Shown: positions 24,326 through 33,034 of the stretch, piece by piece
Position numbering within the stretch: position 1 is the first letter of the stretch
Layout of the letters: the number at the start of each line of letters is the position of its first letter
From: SIG575 sp045542485
GTDB lineage: Bacteria; Bacillota; Clostridia; Oscillospirales; Acutalibacteraceae
Direction of reading: 5' to 3'
Assembly (NCBI GenBank): GCA_045542485.1
Contig: JAZQLC010000014.1
Span: forward strand, 29,731-93,730
Length of the DNA stretch: 64,000 nt
Program-made: the position numbers and the translations under genes
Notes under the pieces: generated by a model
What the model was told of the DNA's origin: nothing
The model's database searches: none
Seen by the model: only the letters and a program-made list of their open reading frames with translations

Positions 24326-26776
24326 TTATGGCTCTTCAATTATAATTGACCCCAGAAGTCCTGATGGCTCCATCATAACAAAACGCGAAAATTTATCTCT
24401 TTCTCTGTAACCACAATGACTTGTTGTAATGATTTCAAGGCGATGTGTGCCGATATCAGGATTATCTAATGTAAATTGATACGGAGGACAAATTCGGGTA
24501 CCAAGAAGGCGACCGTCAACATACACCTCTGCAATTTCGCCTACATTTGTAAGGGTCAGTCTGTGTGATCCGTTCTTCAGGATTTTGATTTCTGTTTCGT
24601 ATTTAACGCTACCGGCAAAATCGCGAAGTTCAGATTCTTTATTCACATTGAAAAGCTCAGATGAATTAACTTTCTTATAAAATCTGAAATTCTTTCCATC
24701 CTCAGCAACTTTTACTTCAAACTCATATAAGTCCGTTCGTTGTGTGCTGTATCTGATTTCCTCGGTTAACGGCAGATTACCCTCATAATCGCCGAAAATC
24801 AAAATAACCATATTATACGGCTCGATTTCAAGCGGTAATTTTTCTGTAAATTGTTTTTCTATAACTTCATTTTTCATCGGGTCATATTGCAGATATTTTT
24901 CGTTGTTATGACCTTTTATAGTTACATAGGTAGAGATTTTATTGTGAATGTCCTCGTTTGAAAAAAGGTAAATTTCAAAGTTTTCTTTGCGGTATTTTCT
25001 GTAACGCAGGAGAGGAAGCTTATCTGAAACGGAAATATGATGAAAATCATTTCTTTTCAGATAATCGGTAAGTCCTTTCAGCGATACGGCGTCTGTTATG
25101 TGGTAGTTGTCCGTGCTTTCAGGCAAGGATAAACCGAGATTATGTCCGTAGTCTACAATTACCTTACCCGTTGCAGATGATAATTGTTCCCTCGGAACAA
25201 TTTCATAGTCTATCTGGTTGTCATAAAGCTCTTTTGCTATGTCAGACAATGCGACATGGTCAATGTTCGCCCAGCAAAGCTCTGCATCGAATAAAATCGA
25301 GCACACAACCCGAGGCTTGGCACCATCAAGAAGATGGCATACTCTGTCCAGATATTCCATAAGAATTCTGAAATATTTGTACTCGGGGTTTTTTCCACCT
25401 GCATAAAAGTGTGGTGGGCAATCGTCGTCATTTTCTTTGAACGAAAACGCGTGAGGAACAAAATAGTTGATGCCCCTGATTAACATATGGTCAAGCAGGA
25501 ATTTCATCATTTTACTTCCCTCAGCCCAGCCGTATGCACCGAAAATTTCACACATCGCTCTGCCTTTTTTGCATTCGTCAAGGTTAGCCTGAGAAGCGGC
25601 AAGTTTTGCGAGAACATAAAGGAAAAACTTATTGTCCATAACCCGATAGCAAACCTCGCCACGGTTATCAACGCCGTTAATACCCGGTAAAATTTGATGG
25701 AGAACAACATCAATTCCACCCATATGCTGATATCTGAGTGCACGGAAATAATGTCCTGCACCACACGCTGTGTGGTAGTGAGTATTGTTGTCCTCAATAA
25801 TATGGCCGATGTATTCTACACCGTGAGCCTGGCACCAGTCGCCGAGTTTTTTGCAGAAATTGTTACTGTATGCGTAAGTAATCGCATCCATATATCGTAC
25901 GCGGAAAAGCTGTTCGCGTTTGTCTGTAAACGAAAGCCACAGACAAGGGAAAAATTTATATGTGTCTTTCCCGTAAGTTTTTTCTAAAATATCGTAGATG
26001 CTTTTCCTCCAAGGAAGGTGATGATTTTCAACACCTAATTCAGACGTAAAACCGAACTCGGAGAAATTGCCGAAGCAAGGCTCGTCTGAGAAAAATCCGA
26101 GAAGTACATTTCCGAAATATTCTTTAAGATTATCGTAGTGAGGTTGATAAACAGCGTCAATCATAAGCTGAGTTGAATCAGGGTTGAGCATATCTATGTA
26201 TTTTGAATAATGCTCAGAAAAACCTGCTCTTGTGCGGACCAGAAGACAGATTCTCCATTGGCCCTCAGGCAGATTAAAGTAAAATCTGCCTTCTTCAAGC
26301 CCGTCCGATATGTCTATTGCCTCGTCATATATAAGGGTATCGGGAACGTGTCTGCACGCAATTGCAGACAAAATTTCAGTGCCCTCGATCAGCCAGAAAT
26401 CTGTTCTCAGACAACCATCGTTTACGGGTCCTGAAACATCAACATATTCTGATTTGATTTCCCACGGAAGCAGGTCGGGATGTTTTTCAGCTTCTCCGTT
26501 TGCAAAGCCCGTGGGGAAATGTTTATCGTCAAGAATCCACGCTTTCATACCGTTTTCTTTACAGAAATTCAGAATAAAACGCACATCTTCAAACCATTTT
26601 TCTTTGCCGAAATCCTCGTGAGTTCTCGACTCAAGACAAATGGTTTTTATAGAAGAATCACGGATTTTTTCCAGTTCATCCCTGATTCTGTCATGGCTCT
26701 CGCCGTGCATCCATACGAATGGTGCAGAGAAAGAGCCTGTTTTGTTTTCCAGACATTCTTTAAGTCTGTTAATCAT
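24326..26776 (-). CDS. Putative glycoside hydrolase, GH106-like, with C-terminal beta-sandwich
   Basis: 816 residues, no signal peptide, so cytoplasmic. The N-terminal half looks like a TIM barrel of the kind in GH106-type alpha-L-rhamnosidases and relatives: APFVWMHGESHDRIRDELEK, later MKAWILDDKHFPTGFANGE, LGFFSDEPCFGNFSEFGF (an acidic FSDEP motif, candidate catalytic region) and HIIEDNNTHY. The C-terminal approximately 100 residues form a galactose-binding-like sandwich: NVGEIAEVYVDGRLLGTRIC and a closing EPSGLLGSIIIEEP, typical of these enzymes. The substrate is not deducible. Its ATG overlaps the stop codon of the upstream M20 peptidase gene (TAATG), so the two are translationally coupled. 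Confidence 0.65.
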   Translation of the reverse strand: MINRLKECLENKTGSFSAPFVWMHGESHDRIRDELEKIRDSSIKTICLESRTHEDFGKEKWFEDVRFILNFCKENGMKAWILDDKHFPTGFANGEAEKHPDLLPWEIKSEYVDVSGPVNDGCLRTDFWLIEGTEILSAIACRHVPDTLIYDEAIDISDGLEEGRFYFNLPEGQWRICLLVRTRAGFSEHYSKYIDMLNPDSTQLMIDAVYQPHYDNLKEYFGNVLLGFFSDEPCFGNFSEFGFTSELGVENHHLPWRKSIYDILEKTYGKDTYKFFPCLWLSFTDKREQLFRVRYMDAITYAYSNNFCKKLGDWCQAHGVEYIGHIIEDNNTHYHTACGAGHYFRALRYQHMGGIDVVLHQILPGINGVDNRGEVCYRVMDNKFFLYVLAKLAASQANLDECKKGRAMCEIFGAYGWAEGSKMMKFLLDHMLIRGINYFVPHAFSFKENDDDCPPHFYAGGKNPEYKYFRILMEYLDRVCHLLDGAKPRVVCSILFDAELCWANIDHVALSDIAKELYDNQIDYEIVPREQLSSATGKVIVDYGHNLGLSLPESTDNYHITDAVSLKGLTDYLKRNDFHHISVSDKLPLLRYRKYRKENFEIYLFSNEDIHNKISTYVTIKGHNNEKYLQYDPMKNEVIEKQFTEKLPLEIEPYNMVILIFGDYEGNLPLTEEIRYSTQRTDLYEFEVKVAEDGKNFRFYKKVNSSELFNVNKESELRDFAGSVKYETEIKILKNGSHRLTLTNVGEIAEVYVDGRLLGTRICPPYQFTLDNPDIGTHRLEIITTSHCGYRERDKFSRFVMMEPSGLLGSIIIEEP

Positions 26777-28260
26777 TATCTGTCTTCCTTTTCTTTAGAA
26801 GCAAGTTTTACATATCTCTTGAAGAAAGATACGGCTTCTTCAAGTGTATCAACGGGGCAACATTCATTTGTTGCGTGAGTGCGTATAAGAAGCTCTGCGC
26901 TGACTCTGAAGGGTGAGAATCTGAGAACGTTATCGCAGATTTCACCGTAGTGATAAGCATCGGTGCTGCCCATTACAAGGTAGGGAACAACGAAGTTTTT
27001 CTTCGGGTCTGTGCGGCTGCAGATTTCATCAATCGCTCTGTAAGATTGGGAATCCTTTGTGGCAAACTGTGAAACTTCTTTGCAGCCGAGGAGCTCAATG
27101 TCAATGTTTTTGTTTCTTACAACTTTTCTGATGTGATCTTCAACATCCTTAACGCTCGTGCCCGGCATCTGTCTGAAGTTTACAGTGATTGAAGCACTTT
27201 GGGGAAGAACATTTGATGCAGGGCTGCCTTTTGCCATTGTAACTGCAGTTGTTGTTCGTGTAAGACACGCTGCAGGTGGGATTTTTTTGCAGATTGCGAG
27301 GATAATAGGTTTAAGAATCGGAATGTTGCAGGTGATAAGTCTTGCAGGGTAGCAGACTCTTTTTCCGGCACTCTTGAAGAGGTCCATCATAAAGGGCATA
27401 AGCTTTGCTTTGAACTGATGTCTTTCCAGATCGCGGATAACTTCAGCCAGGTCACCAAGAGCTGAATGAACGGGAGGCTGTGATGAATGACCGCCCTTTG
27501 CGTGAACTGTAATGCGGTAATCGCTGTATCCCTTTTCAGCCATTCCGATACCTGCAATTGTCTGGTCAATGATTCCGGGAACTTTAACTGTCAGGAAAGC
27601 ACCACCCTCGTCAAGAACACTGTCAAGGCGGATTCCTCTTGCTTTGAGTGTTTTAACGATATCAACTGCGCCGGAAAGGCCGTTGTCATTTACTTCTTCG
27701 TCGTGTGCAAAACAGAGATAAACATCTCTGTCGGGTACATAGCCTTCTTCGAGGAGTGTTTCGATAGCTTCCATTACGCAAATCAGGTGGTTTTTCATAT
27801 CGAGAGCACCTCTGCCCCAGATGAATTCACCATCATTGTGGCCGCTGAATGCCGGATATTTCCAATCGTTTTCGGTGCCCGGAGTTACGGGGACAACGTC
27901 CTGATGAGAAAGCAGTGCGATAGGCTTCAGGTCACTGTTTTTGCCTTTCCAACGGTAAATGAGACTTGCGTCGGTTATTATTTCTTTTGAAAGATTTTTG
28001 TGAATGAGCGGGTATGCTTCTTCAAGGAAATCCCTGAACTTTCTGAATTCTTCCCACTCTGTTTCTGCCGGGTTTGTTCTTGCAATAGTCCTGAAAGTCA
28101 GGGCCTTGCTCAGATGTTCTGCGGCTCTCTTTGCGTCAGCTTTTTCCGGTTCGAGGGGTGGTCTGTCAAGCTCTTGCTTTTTAGGCCTGAAAAAGTAAGC
28201 TTTGATTGCCGTTATGACGATTGCCAATAAAATAATACCCAAAATAATTTTCCACACCAT
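26776..28260 (-). CDS. M20 family metallopeptidase with N-terminal membrane anchor (PM20D1/CPS-like)
   Basis: 494 residues from ATG 28260, which has GGAG about 11 nt upstream. An N-terminal helix (WKIILGIILLAIVITAIKAYFF) anchors it in the membrane. M20 dizinc motifs: LLSHQDVVPV, WGRGALDMKNHL, CFAHDEEVNDNGLSG with the Glu-Glu pair, MGSTDAYHYGE and a C-terminal THATNECC with a His ligand. The arrangement matches carboxypeptidase S/PM20D1-type enzymes, which cleave or form N-acyl amino acids or dipeptides. It lies directly upstream of, and is coupled to, the GH106-like gene; the common pathway is unclear. Confidence 0.85.
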   Translation of the reverse strand: MVWKIILGIILLAIVITAIKAYFFRPKKQELDRPPLEPEKADAKRAAEHLSKALTFRTIARTNPAETEWEEFRKFRDFLEEAYPLIHKNLSKEIITDASLIYRWKGKNSDLKPIALLSHQDVVPVTPGTENDWKYPAFSGHNDGEFIWGRGALDMKNHLICVMEAIETLLEEGYVPDRDVYLCFAHDEEVNDNGLSGAVDIVKTLKARGIRLDSVLDEGGAFLTVKVPGIIDQTIAGIGMAEKGYSDYRITVHAKGGHSSQPPVHSALGDLAEVIRDLERHQFKAKLMPFMMDLFKSAGKRVCYPARLITCNIPILKPIILAICKKIPPAACLTRTTTAVTMAKGSPASNVLPQSASITVNFRQMPGTSVKDVEDHIRKVVRNKNIDIELLGCKEVSQFATKDSQSYRAIDEICSRTDPKKNFVVPYLVMGSTDAYHYGEICDNVLRFSPFRVSAELLIRTHATNECCPVDTLEEAVSFFKRYVKLASKEKEDR

Positions 28261-28294
28261 TAAACATACATCTCCGTTTCGTGTTAATACAAGA

Positions 28295-28323
28295 ATTTTA
28301 CCATATAAATGTATAAAAATCAA
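28295..28323 (-). promoter_or_regulatory. Promoter of the M20 peptidase-glycosidase operon
   Basis: Minus strand TTGATT (28323-28318), 17-nt spacer, extended TGG plus TAAAAT (28300-28295). Confidence 0.7.
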
Positions 28324-28394
28324 ACCAAAATTATTGAAAAATATATAATATTTCTAGAAAAATAAAATTTAAATTAATTTTAATAAAAAGTTAT

Positions 28395-28423
28395 TTGATT
28401 ATATTACAGAAATGTAGTATAAT
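28395..28423 (+). promoter_or_regulatory. Promoter of the asp23-fakA-recG-luxS operon
   Basis: TTGATT (28395-28400), 17-nt spacer, TATAAT (28418-28423), 33 nt before the ATG at 28456. Confidence 0.85.
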
Positions 28424-28455
28424 AATTATAATTAAGCTATAAGGGAGCGGTGAGA

Positions 28456-28812
28456 ATGATAACATTGGAGAATCATCTCGGAAAAATCGATATATGTGAG
28501 AACTACTTCCGTAAACTGATTGGTAATGCAGCAACCTCATGTTTTGGTGTTGCCGGTATGTCTGATGGTAACGTTAAGCAGGGAATCCGTTCAAAGGTTT
28601 TCAGCAATCGTTCATACATTGACAAAGGTGTTGTTGTCAACAAGGATAACGAAGGCATTTCAATCGACCTTCACATAGTTGTGACTTATGGAGTGAACAT
28701 AAGGGCAATCGTCAAGAGCATTGACGAAAAAGTGCGTTACTGTGTTGAAGATGCAACAGGCATTAAAGTTAATAAAGTCAACGTTTTTGTAGACGGTCTT
28801 AAAGGCGAATAA
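28456..28812 (+). CDS. Asp23/Gls24 family protein (YloU-like)
   Basis: 118 residues from ATG 28456 (AAGGGAG gives 8 nt spacing; GTG 28450 is too close). The Asp23/Gls24 fold is recognisable from the central ATSCFGVAGMSD, the SIDLHIVVTYGVNIRAI strand-turn-helix and the C-terminal IKVNKVNVFVDGL. Members are envelope-stress or membrane-associated proteins; the role of YloU is unsettled. The position directly before a DAK2/FakA-like gene and recG is the conserved Firmicutes arrangement (yloU-yloV-recG). Confidence 0.9.
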   Translation: MITLENHLGKIDICENYFRKLIGNAATSCFGVAGMSDGNVKQGIRSKVFSNRSYIDKGVVVNKDNEGISIDLHIVVTYGVNIRAIVKSIDEKVRYCVEDATGIKVNKVNVFVDGLKGE

Positions 28813-28833
28813 AAGGTTTGAGGAGTTTAACTG

Positions 28834-30495
28834 ATGATTAATGGACAGATGATTGTTGATGCAATTATTTCTGCATCGAACAATATAAACAATTTCAGGA
28901 CAGATGTTGATGCACTTAATGTTTTCCCTGTTCCTGACGGCGATACAGGTACAAATATGTCGATGACAATCGGCGCTGCAGCAAGGGAGGTAAGACATCT
29001 TCCGGCAGAGTCAACTGTCAGCGAGGTTCTTGACAAAACTGCATCTGCGCTTCTCAGAGGCGCAAGAGGTAACTCAGGTGTTATTCTTTCACTTATTTTC
29101 AGAGGTATTGCAAAGGGCGCAAAGGGAGCAAGTGCTTTCACAAGCGAAGTTATTGTAAACGCGCTGAAAAGCGGTAGGGAATCTGCATACGGTGCAGTTA
29201 TGAAGCCCACAGAAGGTACAATTCTTACTGTTATCCGTGAAACCTCAGAAAAAATTTCTGAAGATTTCGAGAAGGACAGCAGCATTTCTCCTGAGGAGAT
29301 GTGGACTCGTGTTTGTCAGTATGCTGACGAATCACTTGCAAAAACACCCGAGATTCTTCCCGTTCTTAAAACAGCAGGTGTTGTTGACGCAGGCGGTAAA
29401 GGTCTTCTCTGTATCTTTGAAGGTATGAAGAGCGTTTTCTGTGACGGTAAGGTTATTGAACTTGCCGGAGACAGCGCGAAACCTGTTGAAGTTGCAGTAA
29501 GAGCTACAAGCGAAGAAAATGTTGATATCAAATTCTGCTATTGCACAGAATTTATAGTAGATAAAATGAAAGGTCTCAAGGAAGGCTCAGCAATCAAAAT
29601 GAGAGCTTACCTTGAATCAATCGGCGACTGTGTTGTCGTTGTTGAAGACGAAGAAATCGTAAAAGTGCATGTGCACACAAATGAGCCCGGCAACGCAATT
29701 CAGGCAGGTCTGAAGCTTGGTTCGCTTATGAATATCAAAATTGAAAATATGCGTCTTCAACACGCAAACGCTGAATGGGGCGCAGGTGACGATGTTGAGG
29801 ATGAGGGAGATGTGCCTCTCGCAGAGCCCGAAAAGAAATACGGCTTTGTGGCTGTTGCAGCAGGTGAGGGCGTAATCGAACTTTTCAAGGAAATCGGCGT
29901 TGACAATATTGTCAGTGGCGGTCAGACAATGAATCCCAGCACGGCAGATTTGCTGAAAGCTGTCAATGCAACTGCATCAGAGCATGTGTACATCCTTCCT
30001 AATAATAAAAATATCATTATGGCAGCAGAACAGGTTGTGCCTCTTACATCAAAGAAGGTACACGTTCTCAGAACAAAGACAATTCCTCAGGGAATCACTG
30101 CTATGCTGAACTTTGACGAAAGCCTTCGTTCGAAGGAAAACCTTGACAACATGATGGTTGCAGCAAACAAGGTGCAGACCGGTCAGGTTACTTTTGCAGC
30201 GCGTGACAGTGTTGTCGACGGCAAAGCTGTAAAACAGGGTGAGATTCTCGGTCTTGAAAACGGAAAGATTACAGAGATTGAGCATTCTCCCGTTAAAGCA
30301 GGATACAGAATCACTAAGAGCCTTATCAAGAAAATCGACGCATCAATGGTAACTATCATTTACGGTGAAGATTCTTCAGAAGAAGAAGCAAACGAGCTTG
30401 AGGCTATGATTTCTGCAAAATTTGCAGGAAAGGTTGATGTTTCCGTTCTCAATGGTGGTCAGCCCGTATATAGTTTTGTGATTTCTGTTGAATAA
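28834..30495 (+). CDS. DAK2 domain fatty acid kinase FakA-like protein (YloV)
   Basis: 553 residues, usual length. The N-terminal DhaL/DAK2 kinase domain (about 1-200) has the metal/ATP site NVFPVPDGDTGTNMSMT (Asp35 and Asp37), LLRGARGNSGVILS and VVDAGGKGLL. The middle and C-terminal DegV-like regulatory domains follow (for example GGQTMNPSTADLL, about 365-380). FakA phosphorylates fatty acids bound to a FakB/DegV partner, feeding exogenous fatty acids to phospholipid synthesis; no FakB gene is nearby. Gap to the upstream gene is 21 nt; recG follows after 12 nt. Confidence 0.88.
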   Translation: MINGQMIVDAIISASNNINNFRTDVDALNVFPVPDGDTGTNMSMTIGAAAREVRHLPAESTVSEVLDKTASALLRGARGNSGVILSLIFRGIAKGAKGASAFTSEVIVNALKSGRESAYGAVMKPTEGTILTVIRETSEKISEDFEKDSSISPEEMWTRVCQYADESLAKTPEILPVLKTAGVVDAGGKGLLCIFEGMKSVFCDGKVIELAGDSAKPVEVAVRATSEENVDIKFCYCTEFIVDKMKGLKEGSAIKMRAYLESIGDCVVVVEDEEIVKVHVHTNEPGNAIQAGLKLGSLMNIKIENMRLQHANAEWGAGDDVEDEGDVPLAEPEKKYGFVAVAAGEGVIELFKEIGVDNIVSGGQTMNPSTADLLKAVNATASEHVYILPNNKNIIMAAEQVVPLTSKKVHVLRTKTIPQGITAMLNFDESLRSKENLDNMMVAANKVQTGQVTFAARDSVVDGKAVKQGEILGLENGKITEIEHSPVKAGYRITKSLIKKIDASMVTIIYGEDSSEEEANELEAMISAKFAGKVDVSVLNGGQPVYSFVISVE

Positions 30496-30507
30496 TTGGT
30501 GAACATT

Positions 30508-32532
30508 ATGGACATCAGCACTGATATCAGATATTTAAAAGGTGTTGGAGAAAAACGAGCCGAGCTTTTTTCAAAGCTCGGCATTAACACTATCGGGGAC
30601 CTGCTTGACTTTTATCCCAGAATGTATGAGGATTGGAGCAGGGTGAAGAAAATTTCTGAGACGGTTGTGGGTGAAACCGCTTGTGTCAGAGGCTTTATTA
30701 CATACACTCCTCACGGTGCAAATATCAGAAAAGGTCTGACTATCTATAAAAGCGGTATTTCAGACGGCGAATCAGTAATGGAACTGACCATTTTCAACAA
30801 CAAATATGCAGCCGAAGCCCTTAAAGAGGGTGAAGAATATGTTTTCTTCGGTAAAATCGGAGGCAGTCTGTTTAAGAGAGAGATGACAAACCCTGCTTTT
30901 GCGTCATCTGAGGGTGGTGACAGAATAAGACCGATTTATTCGTCTACACAAGCCCTTTCCACAAAAATAATTGAAAAGACAGTGCGGACTGCAATAGACG
31001 CTCTGAAAAATGAAATCAGAGAAACGTTGCCTGACGAAATAAGACAAAAATATAACCTTGCATCACTGATTTTTTCGTTGGAAAATGTTCACTTCCCTCA
31101 ATCAGAAAAAAATCTTGAAGTGGCGAGAAGAAGACTGATTTTTGAAGAACTGTTTATTTTGCAACTAGGACTTCTTTTGCTTCGCTCAAGGTCAAGAAAG
31201 CAGACCGGTAACATAATAAAAGAAGATAAAACTGAAGATTTTAAGTCTATCCTTCCTTTTACAATGACGGGCGCACAGTCAAGAGCAGTCAGGGAAGCGA
31301 CAGAGGATATGAAGAGAGATATTCCTATGAACAGACTTGTTCAGGGTGATGTCGGCTCAGGTAAAACGGCCGTTGCAGCTGCACTGATTTATAATGCGGC
31401 GAAAAACGGTTTCCAGAGTGCACTTATGGCACCTACGGAAATTCTGGCAACACAGCACTTTGCCACACTTTCAAAATTTTTTGAAAATACAGATATAACT
31501 ACGGCTCTTCTTACGGGCTCCTTGAGAAAAAAACAAAAAGATGAAATAAAAGAAAAACTGAAAAATGGCGAAATTGATTTGCTTGTGGGCACTCACGCCA
31601 TAATTCAGGATGATGTTGAATTTAATAATTTAGGTTTTGCGGTGACGGATGAACAACATCGTTTCGGTGTAGCTCAGCGTGGAAATCTTTCAAAGAAAGG
31701 TGTTGAGCCGCATCTTCTCGTTATGTCTGCAACGCCTATTCCGAGGACACTTGCACTGATGATTTACGGTGACCTTGATGTGTCTGTGCTTGACGAGCTT
31801 CCCCCCGGCAGACAGACGATTGACACTTTTTTCGTGGACTATGAAAAACACGAAAGAGCTATGAATTATGTCAAAAAACATCTGGACAAGGGTTTGCAGG
31901 GATATATCGTTTGTCCTCTTGTGGAATCCGAGGAAAGTGAGCTTACATCTGCCACGGAATTTTATGAGAATCTTAAAAACAATGAGTTCAGGGATTATTC
32001 CGTCGGACTTCTTCACGGTAAGATGAAGCCGAAGGAAAAAGACGAGGTAATGAAAAATTTTGCAGAGGGAAAAACACAGCTTCTTATAGCAACAACGGTT
32101 ATTGAGGTGGGTGTGGATGTTCCCAACGCAGTTATAATGGTGATTGAAAATGCAGAGATGTTCGGCCTTTCTCAGCTGCATCAGCTCAGAGGAAGAGTAG
32201 GACGAGGCAAGGAAAAATCCACCTGCATTTTAGTCAGCGATGCACAGAACGAAGAGGCGCAGACAAGACTTAAAGTAATGTGCAAAACTTCAGACGGATT
32301 TAAAATTGCAGACGAGGATTTGCGACTGAGAGGACCCGGTGATTTCTTCGGCTCCCGACAGCACGGACTTCCGAAAATGAAAATTGCAAATCTTCTGACG
32401 GATATGAAAACGCTGAAAGAAGCTCAGGCTGAGGCGAAAAATATTCTGAAAGAAGACCCGAAGCTGAAGAAAAAAGAAAATGAAACTTTGAGACAGGCAG
32501 TTATAAATCTTTATGAACAAATGAAGGAGTGA
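30508..32532 (+). CDS. recG: ATP-dependent DNA helicase RecG
   Basis: 674 residues from ATG 30508 (TTG 30496 and GTG 30499 are in frame but lack a ribosome binding site at proper distance). N-terminal wedge/OB domain, then helicase motifs: GDVGSGKTAVAAAL (Walker A), DEQHRFGVAQRG (DEQH box), VMSATPIPRTLALM (motif III), and LRGRVGRGKEKSTCI (motif VI), ending with the RecG-specific LRGPGDFFGSRQHG. It remodels stalled forks and Holliday junctions. Part of the yloU-yloV-recG block. Confidence 0.96.
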   Translation: MDISTDIRYLKGVGEKRAELFSKLGINTIGDLLDFYPRMYEDWSRVKKISETVVGETACVRGFITYTPHGANIRKGLTIYKSGISDGESVMELTIFNNKYAAEALKEGEEYVFFGKIGGSLFKREMTNPAFASSEGGDRIRPIYSSTQALSTKIIEKTVRTAIDALKNEIRETLPDEIRQKYNLASLIFSLENVHFPQSEKNLEVARRRLIFEELFILQLGLLLLRSRSRKQTGNIIKEDKTEDFKSILPFTMTGAQSRAVREATEDMKRDIPMNRLVQGDVGSGKTAVAAALIYNAAKNGFQSALMAPTEILATQHFATLSKFFENTDITTALLTGSLRKKQKDEIKEKLKNGEIDLLVGTHAIIQDDVEFNNLGFAVTDEQHRFGVAQRGNLSKKGVEPHLLVMSATPIPRTLALMIYGDLDVSVLDELPPGRQTIDTFFVDYEKHERAMNYVKKHLDKGLQGYIVCPLVESEESELTSATEFYENLKNNEFRDYSVGLLHGKMKPKEKDEVMKNFAEGKTQLLIATTVIEVGVDVPNAVIMVIENAEMFGLSQLHQLRGRVGRGKEKSTCILVSDAQNEEAQTRLKVMCKTSDGFKIADEDLRLRGPGDFFGSRQHGLPKMKIANLLTDMKTLKEAQAEAKNILKEDPKLKKKENETLRQAVINLYEQMKE

Positions 32533-32537
32533 CAGAA

Positions 32538-32993
32538 ATGAAAAAGATTGCAAGTTTTACAATTGACCACACAATTCTCCCCAAGGGAATGTATGTTTCA
32601 CGAGTTGACGGTGATGTTACAACATACGACATCAGAATGAGAAGACCTAATGTGGAGGAAGTGCTCACCAATGGCTCAATCCATACAATAGAGCACCTCT
32701 TTGCAACATATGTGAGAAATTCTCCCTTTACGGATAATATAATTTATTTCGGGCCTATGGGCTGCAGAACGGGTTGTTATTTCCTTACACGCGGTATGGA
32801 TGGTCAGGATGTTATAAATCTTACAAGGGAAGCTTTTCAGTTCATCGCCGATTACGACGGAGAAATCCCCGGTGTGAGTGCAGTTGAATGCGGTAATTAC
32901 CGTGATCACGATTTAACTCAGGCAAAAATTGACGCAGCAGATATGGTAAAGGTTCTGACCGGTTACACAAATCTCGAATATCCCACAAAATAA
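32538..32993 (+). CDS. luxS: S-ribosylhomocysteine lyase (LuxS)
   Basis: 151 residues. It cleaves S-ribosylhomocysteine to homocysteine and the AI-2 precursor DPD. Metal ligands are His49 and His53 (HTIEHL) and Cys118 (VECGNYRDH); the catalytic Cys is Cys76 in GPMGCRTG. Start ATG 32538 follows AGGAG at 32525-32529 with 8 nt spacing, 5 nt after the recG stop, so it is the last gene of that operon. It links to methionine recycling (metY at 9.7 kb). A terminator follows. Confidence 0.95.
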   Translation: MKKIASFTIDHTILPKGMYVSRVDGDVTTYDIRMRRPNVEEVLTNGSIHTIEHLFATYVRNSPFTDNIIYFGPMGCRTGCYFLTRGMDGQDVINLTREAFQFIADYDGEIPGVSAVECGNYRDHDLTQAKIDAADMVKVLTGYTNLEYPTK

Positions 32994-32998
32994 AAAAT

Positions 32999-33027
32999 GC
33001 CACTGAAGACGGTTGCTCTTCAGTGGC
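32999..33027 (+). terminator. Terminator of the recG-luxS operon
   Basis: 10-bp stem GCCACTGAAG/CTTCAGTGGC with a 9-nt loop, followed by GATTTTTTT. It ends just before the convergent glycosidase gene. Confidence 0.92.
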
Positions 33028-33034
33028 GATTTTT

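Noticed and set aside
27487..27990. Plus-strand frame of 167 codons opposite the M20 peptidase
   Set aside because: Antisense shadow with no start signal; the M20 motifs on the minus strand are clear.
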